Below, one piece after another: positions 1 through 7,782 of a DNA stretch of 37,598 nucleotides (its first letter is position 1; every line of letters starts with the position of its first letter). The translations under genes were made by a program, and so were the position numbers. The stretch lies in assembly GCA_039819785.1 (NCBI GenBank), contig JBCBRH010000038.1, positions 1 through 37,598 of the forward strand, written 5' to 3'. This DNA is from JBCBRD01 sp039819785 (GTDB lineage: Bacteria > Pseudomonadota > Alphaproteobacteria > Rhizobiales > Hyphomicrobiaceae). The notes under the pieces were generated by a model, which was not told where the DNA came from, made no database searches, and saw nothing but the letters and a program-made list of their open reading frames with translations.

Positions 1-172
1 CTGGCCCCGCTCCTCCGATTCGGACAAGCAATGAGCCTAACCAGTGGCCCGATTTTACTCCGGCGCAAACGACACCATGCCGCCGCTCCACCGGCCCACT
101 TTTGCACCGGTGGTTACACAGCGGCCTGACAACGGCACCAAAGCGGCCTCACTGACCCGCCGCACAGTTCGG

Positions 173-228
173 CCGCGCGTAACCCGCGGAAACACCGGGA
201 CAAGTTCGAATCCTGTCGGGCGTTTCCA
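173..228 (+). other. possible tRNA-like relic (T-arm plus CCA)
   Basis: The 10-mer GTTCGAATCC at 204-213 is a canonical T-loop. It is flanked by nearly complementary arms (ACAAG/CCTGT with one A-C mismatch) and followed by TCCA at 225-228. Upstream, CCGCG/CGCGG (173-177 and 185-189) closes a 7-base loop, like an anticodon stem, but the loop has G where the universal U33 should be. I could find no matching 5' acceptor strand or D-arm, so this is not a functional tRNA. It may be a decayed tRNA 3' half or chance. The rest of 1-254 shows no gene I can support. Confidence 0.25.
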
Positions 229-254
229 ATTTATCGTTGATAATCAATGCGTTA

Positions 255-345
255 TGGCGGAGACGGAGGGATTCGAACCCTCGATACGCTTGTGACGTAT
301 ACTCCCTTAGCAGGGGAGCGCCTTCAGCCACTCGGCCACGTCTCC
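255..345 (-). tRNA. tRNA-Ser (anticodon GCT)
   Basis: On the minus strand the sequence folds as a class II tRNA. The acceptor strands GGAGACG and CGTCTCC pair fully, followed by discriminator G and an encoded CCA at 255-257. The anticodon stem-loop CTCCC-CTGCTAA-GGGAG gives anticodon GCT, which reads AGC/AGU serine codons. A long variable arm typical of serine tRNAs follows, and the T-arm is GAGGG-TTCGAAT-CCCTC. Length is 91 nt including CCA. A promoter-like sequence lies just upstream. Confidence 0.97.
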
Positions 346-745
346 GGAACTTGAGCCCCGCGTTTTAGGGTGTTCGCCGCCCCCTGTCCACCCGGAGAAA
401 TGATGGGCAACACTCAAATCAAACCCACCGCTCTCCATGCATCGCTAGCCCATGGAGACCGCGTGACTTCGCCTGGGTTCGATGCCCGTCAAAACCGGCG
501 ACGGGATAACTTCTCCACCATGCGCTCGTCGCACAAAAAGCGTTCTCATCACAAAACGAGACCGAAGGCCGTTGCCAAACACCCCCAAGAATCGCCACCC
601 CGGCGTGCGCCAGACACGAAACAGAAACAATTGGTCACACTGCTGCCGCTTTGCGGGGGCGATTGGGTGAGGAGACTGATATGTCCGTTTGGCCAATACC
701 GGACGCTGAGACGACCCTGAAGATGGTCTCCTGAAGGAGGGTCAC
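346..745. other. intergenic region with an 8-bp inverted repeat
   Basis: Besides the tRNA promoter, this 400-base gap holds a perfect inverted repeat, TCTCCATG (432-439) and CATGGAGA (451-458), with an 11-base spacer. No T-tract follows, so it is more likely a protein site or chance than a terminator. Open frames on both strands here lack a credible ribosome site or recognisable product. A strong Shine-Dalgarno, AAGGAGGG at 734-741, belongs to the next gene. Confidence 0.4.
362..390 (-). promoter_or_regulatory. sigma-70-type promoter of the tRNA-Ser gene
   Basis: On the minus strand TGGACA (385-390, five of six matches to TTGACA) is separated by exactly 17 bases from TAAAAC (362-367, four of six to TATAAT). 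The -10 element ends 16 bases before the mature tRNA 5' end, which would leave a leader of about ten nucleotides. Spacing and position fit a tRNA promoter. No transcription data can be seen. Confidence 0.55.
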
Positions 746-1531
746 ATGGCCCCGAAACGCCCCAAACATAACCAAATCAAAAGCGCGTTGCGCGCAGTCT
801 GGAAGATCATCGCAAGTGGCGCTGCAATCGCCGCATTGGGAGCTGGCGCGAGCAGCGCGGCCGCTACCGAATACTGCGTAACGTGTTCCGACCCGCAAGC
901 CACGTACATCTGCCAAACGGACCTGGGCGGATCGAAATTCCAGCAAGCCGGCGCAAAGCTGTTATGCATCTCACATCTCGCCAAGCGGTTCGGACACCGT
1001 CAATGCGCAGCCAGCCGCGGCGAGCGCCAAAGCAGATGTCTCGGCAAGATCATCTTCGTAACCGCCAAACAGGCCCTTGAAGAAACGTCCCCCCCCATCG
1101 ACCAAGCCGATGGTCTCCCAGAAGTGGTGCCCGTCGCGCCAACTGACGAGGCCAGGCCGCGCCGCACGCCGCAATCACCGGCAGTTGGCCCACCAGCCAC
1201 ACGTCCAGCGACCTCTCCGCCAGCCAACGCCGCAACACCTCGACCCGCCGACAATTTTCCAGATGGACTGGCCGCTACCAACCAAGGCGATGATCGTACC
1301 ACGCCGCCCCAACCTTCTCCGGGCAAAGTCGCACGGCCAGACGACAGCGATCAGCCCCCCAAAACCGTTGAAGAATTGGCCAAGCGCGCAACCGAAAGCT
1401 CCAAGGAGAGCCTCGAAAAAGCTGGAAAGGCCGTTGGCAACGTCGCCAAAGGCGCTGGTGACGCCGTCACGGGCGCTGCCAAGAAAACGTGGGAGTGCCT
1501 GACGTCATTGCTCACGGACTGCCTGAACTAA
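746..1531 (+). CDS. secreted Cys-rich, Pro/Ala-rich protein of unknown function
   Basis: A 261-residue protein. The start is fixed by AAGGAGGG four bases upstream. The N-terminus has basic residues followed by a hydrophobic Ala-rich stretch (about residues 22-40) ending in an AxA-like site, so it is probably exported. Residues about 43-105 form a small domain with seven cysteines (CVTC, IC, LC, QC, RC spacing), likely disulfide-bonded in the periplasm. Residues about 115-210 are Pro/Thr/Ala-rich and look disordered. The C-terminal 50 residues are Lys/Ala-rich and helical, with two more cysteines near the end. From memory, similar Cys-rich exported proteins occur in Hyphomicrobiales, but I cannot name a family. 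Function unknown. Confidence 0.8.
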   Translation: MAPKRPKHNQIKSALRAVWKIIASGAAIAALGAGASSAAATEYCVTCSDPQATYICQTDLGGSKFQQAGAKLLCISHLAKRFGHRQCAASRGERQSRCLGKIIFVTAKQALEETSPPIDQADGLPEVVPVAPTDEARPRRTPQSPAVGPPATRPATSPPANAATPRPADNFPDGLAATNQGDDRTTPPQPSPGKVARPDDSDQPPKTVEELAKRATESSKESLEKAGKAVGNVAKGAGDAVTGAAKKTWECLTSLLTDCLN

Positions 1532-1560
1532 GGCCGCCGCTAGCCCTCCAGCTGTTCCCC

Positions 1561-1833
1561 TTAGCCGTAAAGCCAGGTCCGTGCGCGCGCCTGCGCGATG
1601 GCAACATCCCGCCGGCTCATTTCGCCAGCCAGATCTGAGCGATAACGCTTGGCCTCCCCATGGCCCTTCAAAGCGGCCAAATTGAACCACTTGTGCGCTT
1701 CCACATAATCGAGTGTCACGCCCCGTCCACTGGCATGCATCAGACCAAGCTGAAAAAGGCTCTCGGCTGTGTTCCCGCCAAGTCCGCCAACCGTGTCGTC
1801 GAAAGCAAACGTCCCCGTATCGCGCCGCGCCAT
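1561..1833 (-). CDS. Sel1-repeat protein
   Basis: A 90-residue protein with one clear Sel1-like repeat: the pattern AESLFQLGLMHASGRGV, then a two-residue gap, then YVEAHKWFNLAA, followed by a partial second helix pair. Sel1 (TPR-like) repeats are helical scaffolds for protein-protein contact. An ATG 12 bases further upstream is possible, but GGAGG lies five bases before the ATG at 1833, which therefore looks like the true start. Many alphaproteobacteria have such short single-repeat proteins. No signal peptide is visible, so it is probably cytoplasmic. It is convergent with the secreted protein at 746-1531. Partner unknown. Confidence 0.8.
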   Translation of the reverse strand: MARRDTGTFAFDDTVGGLGGNTAESLFQLGLMHASGRGVTLDYVEAHKWFNLAALKGHGEAKRYRSDLAGEMSRRDVAIAQARARTWLYG

Positions 1834-2453
1834 GTCACCCTCCATTTAGGCGTTGCCAAATGATCAGACCGGCTGCCCCGTTGCCCTCGCAAAAGGGCTG
1901 AACCCGCCAAGTACAGACCATTCAAAATCGATGAGTGCACAGGCCGATAGATGGATGTCCCACTCAACCGCCCCCCGCACTCCGACAACGGGTCACATCA
2001 GAAGTTTCCGATTTTGACGCGCCGTCAGTTCCACTGCAGGATCAACTGGGGAAGATGAAACAAAGTAAACATTTACGCGAAATCTAGTAAATCCTGGATA
2101 TTTTTTGTTAGCTTGAATCAAACGCCTGCACCAAAATCAAACACTTTAGTATTTGAACAGTCTAAGCAGCGTACAAAGACAGCAGGCGATGGTCCGGCGG
2201 GATCAAGCCAATCTTTCCCCACTTCGTCCACAGCGGCACACACCTTGAGGACCGCAAAGCCTCCACCGGCCCAGGCAGGATGGCTTGAAAAGCTCACCAC
2301 ATTCAGAAGGAGTTCATGTCCTAACATTTACCACTATGCAGCCATGGTTTGTCTGCGGTAGCGTCCAAAGACGAACACAGTTCAGCCCGTGGCGACCGAG
2401 GCAGACGTCGCGCTTTCCGGTCGGAACGTATTGAGACACAAAGGGCCTGAGAG
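1834..2453. other. long intergenic region with an AT-rich patch
   Basis: About 620 bases without a gene I can support. Most has ordinary composition, but 2040-2125 is distinctly AT-rich. It contains the interrupted palindrome GTAAA-CA-TTTAC (2065-2076), a further GTAAA at 2087-2091 and a run of six T at 2101-2106. It could be a promoter/operator region for the lipoprotein at 2454. A frame starting with TTG at 2113 has no recognisable product and no ribosome site. Confidence 0.4.
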
Positions 2454-2732
2454 ATGTTGCGGGTAGTTGCGATTGCGGGTTTGGCGGGCGTTTTGTGTGC
2501 GGGATGCGCCAATGATACTCTGACGCCGTCGTCGGGCTTGACGGTATCGCCCCTGAACATGCTGACAACCGGCTCCACCGGCGGCACAACACGAACAATC
2601 CCGTTGGACGGCAACGACACGGTCGATCTCGCAACGGACAAAACGATGGCCGGCAGAGTGCTCACAGCCATAGCACTTGAGCGCGTCACCGGCCGCAAGC
2701 CAGACCCAGCTACGCTTTCGACGATCAACTGA
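2454..2732 (+). CDS. small lipoprotein of unknown function
   Basis: A 92-residue protein with a short lipoprotein signal peptide. A hydrophobic segment (residues 2-14) runs into the lipobox LCAGC, so Cys18 would be lipidated and anchor the mature protein of about 75 residues in a membrane. The mature part is Thr/Gly-rich (TTGSTGGTT) and ends in a short helix-like segment. No catalytic motif is visible. The ribosome site is weak (GAGAG just before the ATG). It stands alone, tail-to-tail with the glutathione transferase gene 39 bases downstream. Function unknown. Confidence 0.7.
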   Translation: MLRVVAIAGLAGVLCAGCANDTLTPSSGLTVSPLNMLTTGSTGGTTRTIPLDGNDTVDLATDKTMAGRVLTAIALERVTGRKPDPATLSTIN

Positions 2733-2771
2733 TCGCTTCGACCTCAAAAGTCGGCATGTGCACGACGCGCT

Positions 2772-3482
2772 TCAGCTTTTCGACCTCTGGCCAAACAGCA
2801 TCTTTTGCGCGTCCTTGTCTTTCGCCAGATCAAATGTCTTGGCAACGTCTGACCCAACGGCCATCCCGTCCTTCACAGCGCCACGTGCCGAAATCCGCTC
2901 CATCCAGGCCGCCATGGCCGGGAAGTCTGCGATATCCTGATCCTGCTTGTGCCAAAGTTTAGCCCAAGGATAGATCGCCATATCCGCAATGGAATAGTCC
3001 CCGGCAACGTAGTCCCTGGTCGATAATCGCCGGTCTAAAACGCCGTAAAGCCGGTTGACCTCGTTGACGTAGCGCGTGATGCCGTAGGGCACTTTTTCTG
3101 GCGCATAGTTGAGAAAATGATGGCACTGCCCGGCCATCGGCCCAAGCCCACCCACCTGCCAGAACAGCCATTCTTCAACGTCAACGCGGGCCCGCTCGTC
3201 TTCGGGATAAAACCGACCGGACTTGCACCCGAGATACTGAAGGATCGCTCCGGATTCGAAGATCGAGATCGGCTTACCGCCAGGCCCATCGCGATCGATC
3301 AAAGCGGGCATCCGATTGTTGGGAGATATCTCAAGAAATGCGGGTTTGAACTGATCACCCTTTGTGATGTCCACAATCTGAAGATCATAAGCCCAGCCCA
3401 GTTCCGCCAGCATGATGGTAATCTTCTTGCCATTGGGCGTAGGGTAATAAAACAGCGTGAGCGTGGGATCTGACGGGCTCAT
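2772..3482 (-). CDS. glutathione S-transferase family protein, Nu-class (YfcG/YghU-like)
   Basis: A 236-residue cytosolic protein with the two GST domains. The N-terminal thioredoxin-like domain carries TPNGKK (residues 15-20), the NNRMPAL cis-Pro segment (55-61) and the ESGAILQYL glutathione-binding strand (76-84). The rest is an all-helical domain containing the conserved SIADMAIYPW segment. The TPNGKK loop with no N-terminal catalytic Tyr/Ser/Cys is typical of Nu-class enzymes, which in E. coli show disulfide-bond reductase activity with glutathione. AAAGGA lies eight bases before the ATG. It is the last of three same-strand genes, 129 bases beyond the glycosyltransferase. Substrate unknown. 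Confidence 0.9.
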   Translation of the reverse strand: MSPSDPTLTLFYYPTPNGKKITIMLAELGWAYDLQIVDITKGDQFKPAFLEISPNNRMPALIDRDGPGGKPISIFESGAILQYLGCKSGRFYPEDERARVDVEEWLFWQVGGLGPMAGQCHHFLNYAPEKVPYGITRYVNEVNRLYGVLDRRLSTRDYVAGDYSIADMAIYPWAKLWHKQDQDIADFPAMAAWMERISARGAVKDGMAVGSDVAKTFDLAKDKDAQKMLFGQRSKS

Positions 3483-3611
3483 TTTAAATATCCTTTGTTC
3501 GGCATATCAGAACAATCGAGCTATCACGCCAATCCGAAAACGTCCCCTCACACTTACTTGAACGATCTGGCCGCATGCCGCGCCCGACCCAACACACGCA
3601 AAGCACGCCCG

Positions 3612-5210
3612 TTACTGCGAGGTCCCGACGTCGCGAAGCAAAGCAGCCGTCCCCGGCGGCTGATCCTGCCCCACACCAATCATCTCCCACGTGGACGTTC
3701 GATATCCGCTCTCCCGCCACAGATGATCCCACGGAATGGTCAAACGCACGGCATCAGACATCGCAACCCCCTCAGGCAGCATCGGCGCAATAAACATCTC
3801 AATGGACGACGCAGGCAACTTGCGGTGCCCCTTCGGCCAGACATACGTCGCTTGCCCGCCCTTCAGGTCCGCATCCTGCGGTGTGAACGATGGATAAAGG
3901 CGCATCACAATGGCCGCGTTTGGGAAATACCGCCGCAGATTGCCAGCAAGCTCTTTGTCAACGGTCACGATGGTACCGTCACCACGAACACCTTGTGCTC
4001 GCATCTCAGCCGCCAGCGCACCATAAGGGATGCCCCAGCGACAGGTCTTACAGACAGGATCAAGAACAAACATGTTCGCCAGTCGCGCGATGAACGCCAC
4101 GCAGGCGATGGCGATCGCCACCTTGGCAAACCGCGACACAGGCACGTCTGTATCACCTGAACGCCTCGCAACGCCGAACAGCCAGATCACCATCGGAAGA
4201 TAGAGCGGCATCAAGACATGGATCGCTGGACCTTGAACACCCAGCAGCAGCGCTCCGGCAACCGACATCAAAAACGCCGCCAGGGCCATATGAAGCGACA
4301 GCTGTTCGAGGTTGGTCACGTCGCTCGTGTTTGCAGACTGCCGCAAGTCCGCCCGAGCCGTTTTCAAAAAGCCTGGAAACACGATCGGCAAAAGCACGAT
4401 CAAAGGTGACAGATAGGCAAACGGTCCCCGAATGGCGGCCCAAAGATTCTTGACCGAGCCAGCCGAACCAAAGTCGATCAGTCTTCCCCAGGCCGCGATG
4501 CGGTCGGGATCATCCAAGACCCACATCCAGTAGGGTGAGGCGATGGCAGCCGCGATGACGCACGAAACCACCAGCATGGGCTTGAACAAAGCCCTGCGCG
4601 CGGCAGGTTGCATCACCACGGCCAGGAACAGACTGACGATGAACACGTAGTATGTCGGCTCCGTCAAAAAGCCGAGGCCCGCACATACCCCAAGCAGCAC
4701 AAAGCCCGAAACTCGTAGCCGCGTCACGATACCGAACACGACGACAACCGAGGCCATGACCAGGACCATGGCCAAAACTTCGTGTGTAAATCCCTCATGA
4801 TAGCGCCACGCGATCTGATAAATCAGCGCAAGGGATTCGACGCTCAACACGGCAAATAACCGGTCATTGAAGGCGCGGAATGCCGCCAGATAAAGCAACA
4901 CGGCCGTTAACGTCAGCGCCGCATACTTGATCAGCAAGAAGCTCTCGACACCGACACCAATGACCTGCTGAACGCCGTAAAGCACCCAGTTGTACAGCGG
5001 CGGCTGTCGCGGGAAAAAGTCGTAGGCCACTTGCAAGTCTTGCGCGAAGACAGCTTCAACAACGTCATCCTCGCCCAACACCGGCGACGCCAGCAGACGC
5101 GCACCAACATGAAGCGCGCAGTAGACCAGCACAGCCCCTAGAACGACGGCCAGCCCGCGCAGCTGCTCCCGCATCCGCTCATCGGTCGTATCTACGCGTG
5201 CGTCGCTCAA
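3612..5210 (-). CDS. GT39/ArnT-type membrane glycosyltransferase
   Basis: A 532-residue polytopic membrane protein with roughly ten to twelve hydrophobic segments. The first (about residues 18-42) is followed by GEDDVVEA (46-53), the acidic motif in the first periplasmic loop that is characteristic of polyprenyl-phosphate-sugar glycosyltransferases of the PMT/ArnT superfamily. RQPPLYNW shortly after is also typical. A soluble C-terminal portion (about 430-532) follows the last membrane segment. It would transfer a sugar from a lipid carrier in the inner membrane to lipid A, a glycan or a protein; the acceptor cannot be told. The reading frame starts with TTG at 5210, overlapping the upstream gene's stop as TTGA. 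An ATG 12 codons later (5174) is an alternative. The overlap suggests translational coupling. Confidence 0.85.
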   Translation of the reverse strand: MSDARVDTTDERMREQLRGLAVVLGAVLVYCALHVGARLLASPVLGEDDVVEAVFAQDLQVAYDFFPRQPPLYNWVLYGVQQVIGVGVESFLLIKYAALTLTAVLLYLAAFRAFNDRLFAVLSVESLALIYQIAWRYHEGFTHEVLAMVLVMASVVVVFGIVTRLRVSGFVLLGVCAGLGFLTEPTYYVFIVSLFLAVVMQPAARRALFKPMLVVSCVIAAAIASPYWMWVLDDPDRIAAWGRLIDFGSAGSVKNLWAAIRGPFAYLSPLIVLLPIVFPGFLKTARADLRQSANTSDVTNLEQLSLHMALAAFLMSVAGALLLGVQGPAIHVLMPLYLPMVIWLFGVARRSGDTDVPVSRFAKVAIAIACVAFIARLANMFVLDPVCKTCRWGIPYGALAAEMRAQGVRGDGTIVTVDKELAGNLRRYFPNAAIVMRLYPSFTPQDADLKGGQATYVWPKGHRKLPASSIEMFIAPMLPEGVAMSDAVRLTIPWDHLWRESGYRTSTWEMIGVGQDQPPGTAALLRDVGTSQ

Positions 5211-6181
5211 ACCAGAAAAACCGTCGACCCGGTTGTGCGTCGCCCTTCGAGGTCATCGTGCGCCCTGGCAACATCCGCCAAAGGATAGGTTTGATTGACT
5301 GTAATTTTGACCGTCCCATCGGCGACGACGTCAAAAAGGTCTCGCGCGCTCGCCTCCAAGGTCTCGTAAGTGGGAACGAAGTGAAACAGCGAAGGCCGTG
5401 TCGCAATCAAGGACCCCCGCGACCCAAGCTCCTTCATCGTGAACGGCGGCACGGGACCAGATGCATTCCCGAAGCTGACAAACAGCCCGCGCGGCCGCAA
5501 GCAGTCCAGCGACCCAGGAAACGTGTCCTTTCCAACCGCATCGTAGACCACGTCACAGCCTTTTCCGTCCGTCAGCTCACGGACACGCTCGACAAAGTCT
5601 TCAGTCCGGTAATTGATCATGTGCGTTGCCCCATGGGCTTTCGCGAGCGCAATCTTCTCATCAGAGCTTGCCGTCCCGATAACCGTGGCACCCAGCGATT
5701 TTGCCCACTGGCAAAAGATCAGCCCGACCCCGCCGGCAGCTGCATGGAACAACAACGTGGTCTCAGGCCCCACCACATAGGTCTCGCGAAGCAGATAGCG
5801 CGTGGTGAGCCCCTGCAGCATCATGGCTGCCGCCGTCTGGGCATCAATGGCGTCTGGAACCTTCACGGCCCGGTCAGCTGGCATCAGGCGTTCTTCACAA
5901 TAGGCACCGATCGGGTTCACGTAAGCCACCCGGTCGCCTGCCTTGACGTGCGTAACGCCCTCACCAACAGCTACGACCTTGCCTGCCGCCTCGGTTCCGA
6001 TGATAGCTGGAAGATCGCCAACCGGGTAAAGCCCGGTGCGGTGATAGACATCAATGTAGTTTAAGCCGACCGCCTCATGAGCGACACGGATTTCACCCGC
6101 ACCAGGATCGCCGACGCTGACCTCCTCCCATTTGAGTTGATCAGAGCCCCCATAGGCGTGGATGCGCATGGCCATCGGCAT
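5207..6181 (-). CDS. qor: NADPH:quinone oxidoreductase, zinc-independent MDR type
   Basis: A 324-residue medium-chain dehydrogenase/reductase of normal family length. The N-terminal GroES-like domain has GLNYIDVYHRTGLY (39-52) and IGTEAAGKV (61-69). The Rossmann domain has AAAGGVG (147-153) for NADPH, followed by AKSLGATVIGT. The catalytic zinc cysteines of alcohol dehydrogenases are absent, as expected for QOR. It catalyses NADPH-dependent one-electron reduction of quinones in the cytosol. AAGGA lies eight bases before the ATG at 6181. The stop overlaps the start of the glycosyltransferase gene, so the two are probably co-transcribed, although the functional link is not obvious. Confidence 0.93.
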   Translation of the reverse strand: MPMAMRIHAYGGSDQLKWEEVSVGDPGAGEIRVAHEAVGLNYIDVYHRTGLYPVGDLPAIIGTEAAGKVVAVGEGVTHVKAGDRVAYVNPIGAYCEERLMPADRAVKVPDAIDAQTAAAMMLQGLTTRYLLRETYVVGPETTLLFHAAAGGVGLIFCQWAKSLGATVIGTASSDEKIALAKAHGATHMINYRTEDFVERVRELTDGKGCDVVYDAVGKDTFPGSLDCLRPRGLFVSFGNASGPVPPFTMKELGSRGSLIATRPSLFHFVPTYETLEASARDLFDVVADGTVKITVNQTYPLADVARAHDDLEGRRTTGSTVFLV

Positions 6182-6484
6182 AGTTTGGTTCCTTGTTTTC
6201 AGTCGTGTAAGTCAGCGTGCCCCAAGGTCGGGAAAAGCCCGTTTGGATGTGTTGCAGGCCTGCCAAGCAGCGGAATTCATAGGAAGAACGCTGCCAGTTG
6301 CCTTGACCCTGCCATCCGCGCCTTCTAGAGCGGCGAAGGGGAAGGGACAAGCAACGCTTCGACCCGCGCACAAATAAGCGTCTCCAGATGAAAAGACAAA
6401 GCAGATAAAACAGGCACGGATCGCATAGGCCGCATGCAGCCAAACGCACGCCCAGAGGGACATCGTGGCAGATCGCCTCGAACC
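6182..6484. other. divergent intergenic region qor / lipoprotein
   Basis: About 300 bases between two divergent genes, which must hold both promoters. I saw no convincing -35/-10 pair, inverted repeat or small gene. An in-frame ATG at 6434 would lengthen the lipoprotein by 17 residues, but it places a charged stretch before the signal peptide and is less likely. Confidence 0.35.
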
Positions 6485-6958
6485 ATGACCACCCTCACAA
6501 AAGGGACATCGGTGACACAGTGGACCAGGCGGGCCATCCTGACAGCGGTCTGCGGTGTATTGGCCTGTGCGCTGCCAGGCTGTGCCGGCGGACCATCAAA
6601 AGCGATTGGAAATCCCGCAGAAGGCCTGAACTGCATTGATGACAGCGCAAGATGCGTCGCAAAACGCCAAGCCACACTGCGCTACTACATGGCAAGTCCA
6701 GATCGGAACTGGATCCGTCAACGCCCTGACGGCGCCGCATACGCCTCTGGCGTCCGGCTATTCGCCTACAAACGGCAAAAAGACAAATTGTCCTGCAGTG
6801 AGTTGAAGTCCGGCGTAAATGAAGCGAATGGAGCCCCCAGGGCTCTCAAGGCCGCTGGCGGAAGGTTGACGCCCGCACAGGTGTCACGCGGGAAGATGCT
6901 GGCTCAGGAAGTCGGCCGTGACCTGAAGCGTGAGATGCGCCGCCGCTGCCGCGGCTGA
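6485..6958 (+). CDS. lipoprotein of unknown function, conserved-looking
   Basis: A 157-residue protein from the ATG at 6485. The signal peptide has a basic start (WTRR), a hydrophobic core and the lipobox LPGC, so the mature form is probably an anchored periplasmic lipoprotein. The mature part has an NCIDD...RC segment, a RQATLRYYM helix and a later AYASGVRLFAY segment. A single cysteine (LSC), LTPAQVSRGKMLAQEVG and a very basic C-terminus ending RRRCRG follow. From memory this pattern matches small lipoproteins of Hyphomicrobiales without known function. No catalytic residues can be named. Its stop codon lies inside the first copy of a 22-bp repeat. Confidence 0.75.
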   Translation: MTTLTKGTSVTQWTRRAILTAVCGVLACALPGCAGGPSKAIGNPAEGLNCIDDSARCVAKRQATLRYYMASPDRNWIRQRPDGAAYASGVRLFAYKRQKDKLSCSELKSGVNEANGAPRALKAAGGRLTPAQVSRGKMLAQEVGRDLKREMRRRCRG

Positions 6959-7042
6959 AAGCCGTATCTGAGAAGCCTGAAAGCCGTATCTGTGAAGCCT
7001 GAAACCTGTATCCAAAAAGCCTGAAAGCCGCCGCTGACGAAC
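6955..7042. repeat. four tandem copies of a 22-bp unit
   Basis: The units are 6955-6976, 6977-6998, 6999-7020 and 7021-7042. Each starts CTGAAA; the first two differ at one position, while the third and fourth are more diverged. The first copy overlaps the TGA stop of the lipoprotein, so the repeat looks like expansion of the stop-codon region into the 3' untranslated sequence. The unit length is not a multiple of three, so it is not a coding repeat. It lies between the ends of two convergent genes (lipoprotein and btaB). Confidence 0.85.
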
Positions 7043-7078
7043 CTTTTGCCCCACCGGGTCGACTTCAGATGATCCACG

Positions 7079-7762
7079 TCAGGCGATTGCGGGCTTTCGC
7101 AGAACACCAAGTCGCGCATAATCCCGCATCAGCTGTTGAAACTCCAACGCCCCGCCATCCTGCTCGGCCACTTCGCGCATGGCCTCTTCCAAGTCAGCGC
7201 GCGGTTCGACCGAGAATTTGGCCAGCCAACGATCAAGGCCCGACTTAAACCATTTAGGTAATTCAGACTGCTGGCCGAAGTCCACGATATGCAAAGACCC
7301 GCCAGGCTTCACTGCCCGGTAAGCAACCGGCAACGCCTCCCGCCACGGTGGGATCATCGACACCGAGTATGAGATAAAGACACGGTCGAACCCATCGACA
7401 TCGAACAACGCCTTAGGGTCAAAATCAGTGGCATCGCCCTGAACCACCGTAATCCGGTTCCATTCGCCGGATTTCGCGATCGTGTCGCGCGCCGTTTCCA
7501 GCATCATCTCCGAGATATCAAAACCGTAAAACGACGCTTTAGGATAGCGCTTCGCAGCCAGCACCAAATTCCGCCCCGTGCCACAACCGATCTCCAGCAC
7601 CGTTCCACCATCTGGCGGCGCAAGCCCCGTGAGCATGGTATCCCGGCCCAACAGAAAATACTTCCGCGTCAGGTCGTAGATGTAGCGCTGATATTTGTAG
7701 ATGCCGTCCATGTGGCTGGCGGCATTTTTACCGACCGCATCATCGCCCACTGCGTTACCCAC
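7079..7762 (-). CDS. btaB: diacylglycerylhomoserine N-methyltransferase (BtaB)
   Basis: A class I SAM-dependent methyltransferase. Motif I is LEIGCGTGRN, followed by YGFDISEMML, VVQGDAT and a DRVFISYSVSMIPPW segment. BtaB adds three methyl groups to diacylglyceryl-homoserine to give the betaine lipid DGTS, a phosphorus-free membrane lipid. The assignment rests on the methyltransferase fold and its place 20 bases downstream of btaA. The longest frame begins with GTG at 7762 (227 residues). An ATG at 7708 would give 209 residues, close to the 210 of Rhodobacter sphaeroides BtaB as I remember it, and begins with the family-like MDGIYKYQR. The true start is therefore uncertain. Confidence 0.88.
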   Translation of the reverse strand: MGNAVGDDAVGKNAASHMDGIYKYQRYIYDLTRKYFLLGRDTMLTGLAPPDGGTVLEIGCGTGRNLVLAAKRYPKASFYGFDISEMMLETARDTIAKSGEWNRITVVQGDATDFDPKALFDVDGFDRVFISYSVSMIPPWREALPVAYRAVKPGGSLHIVDFGQQSELPKWFKSGLDRWLAKFSVEPRADLEEAMREVAEQDGGALEFQQLMRDYARLGVLRKPAIA

Positions 7763-7782
7763 AATCGATCACCAAGCTTCTC

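Noticed and set aside
370..720. Open frames on both strands between the tRNA gene and the secreted-protein gene
   Set aside because: They overlap each other, lack ribosome sites and show no recognisable product; composition alone explains them.
2113..2361. 83-codon plus-strand frame starting with TTG in the gap before the lipoprotein
   Set aside because: No ribosome site, low-complexity composition, no domain or signal peptide.
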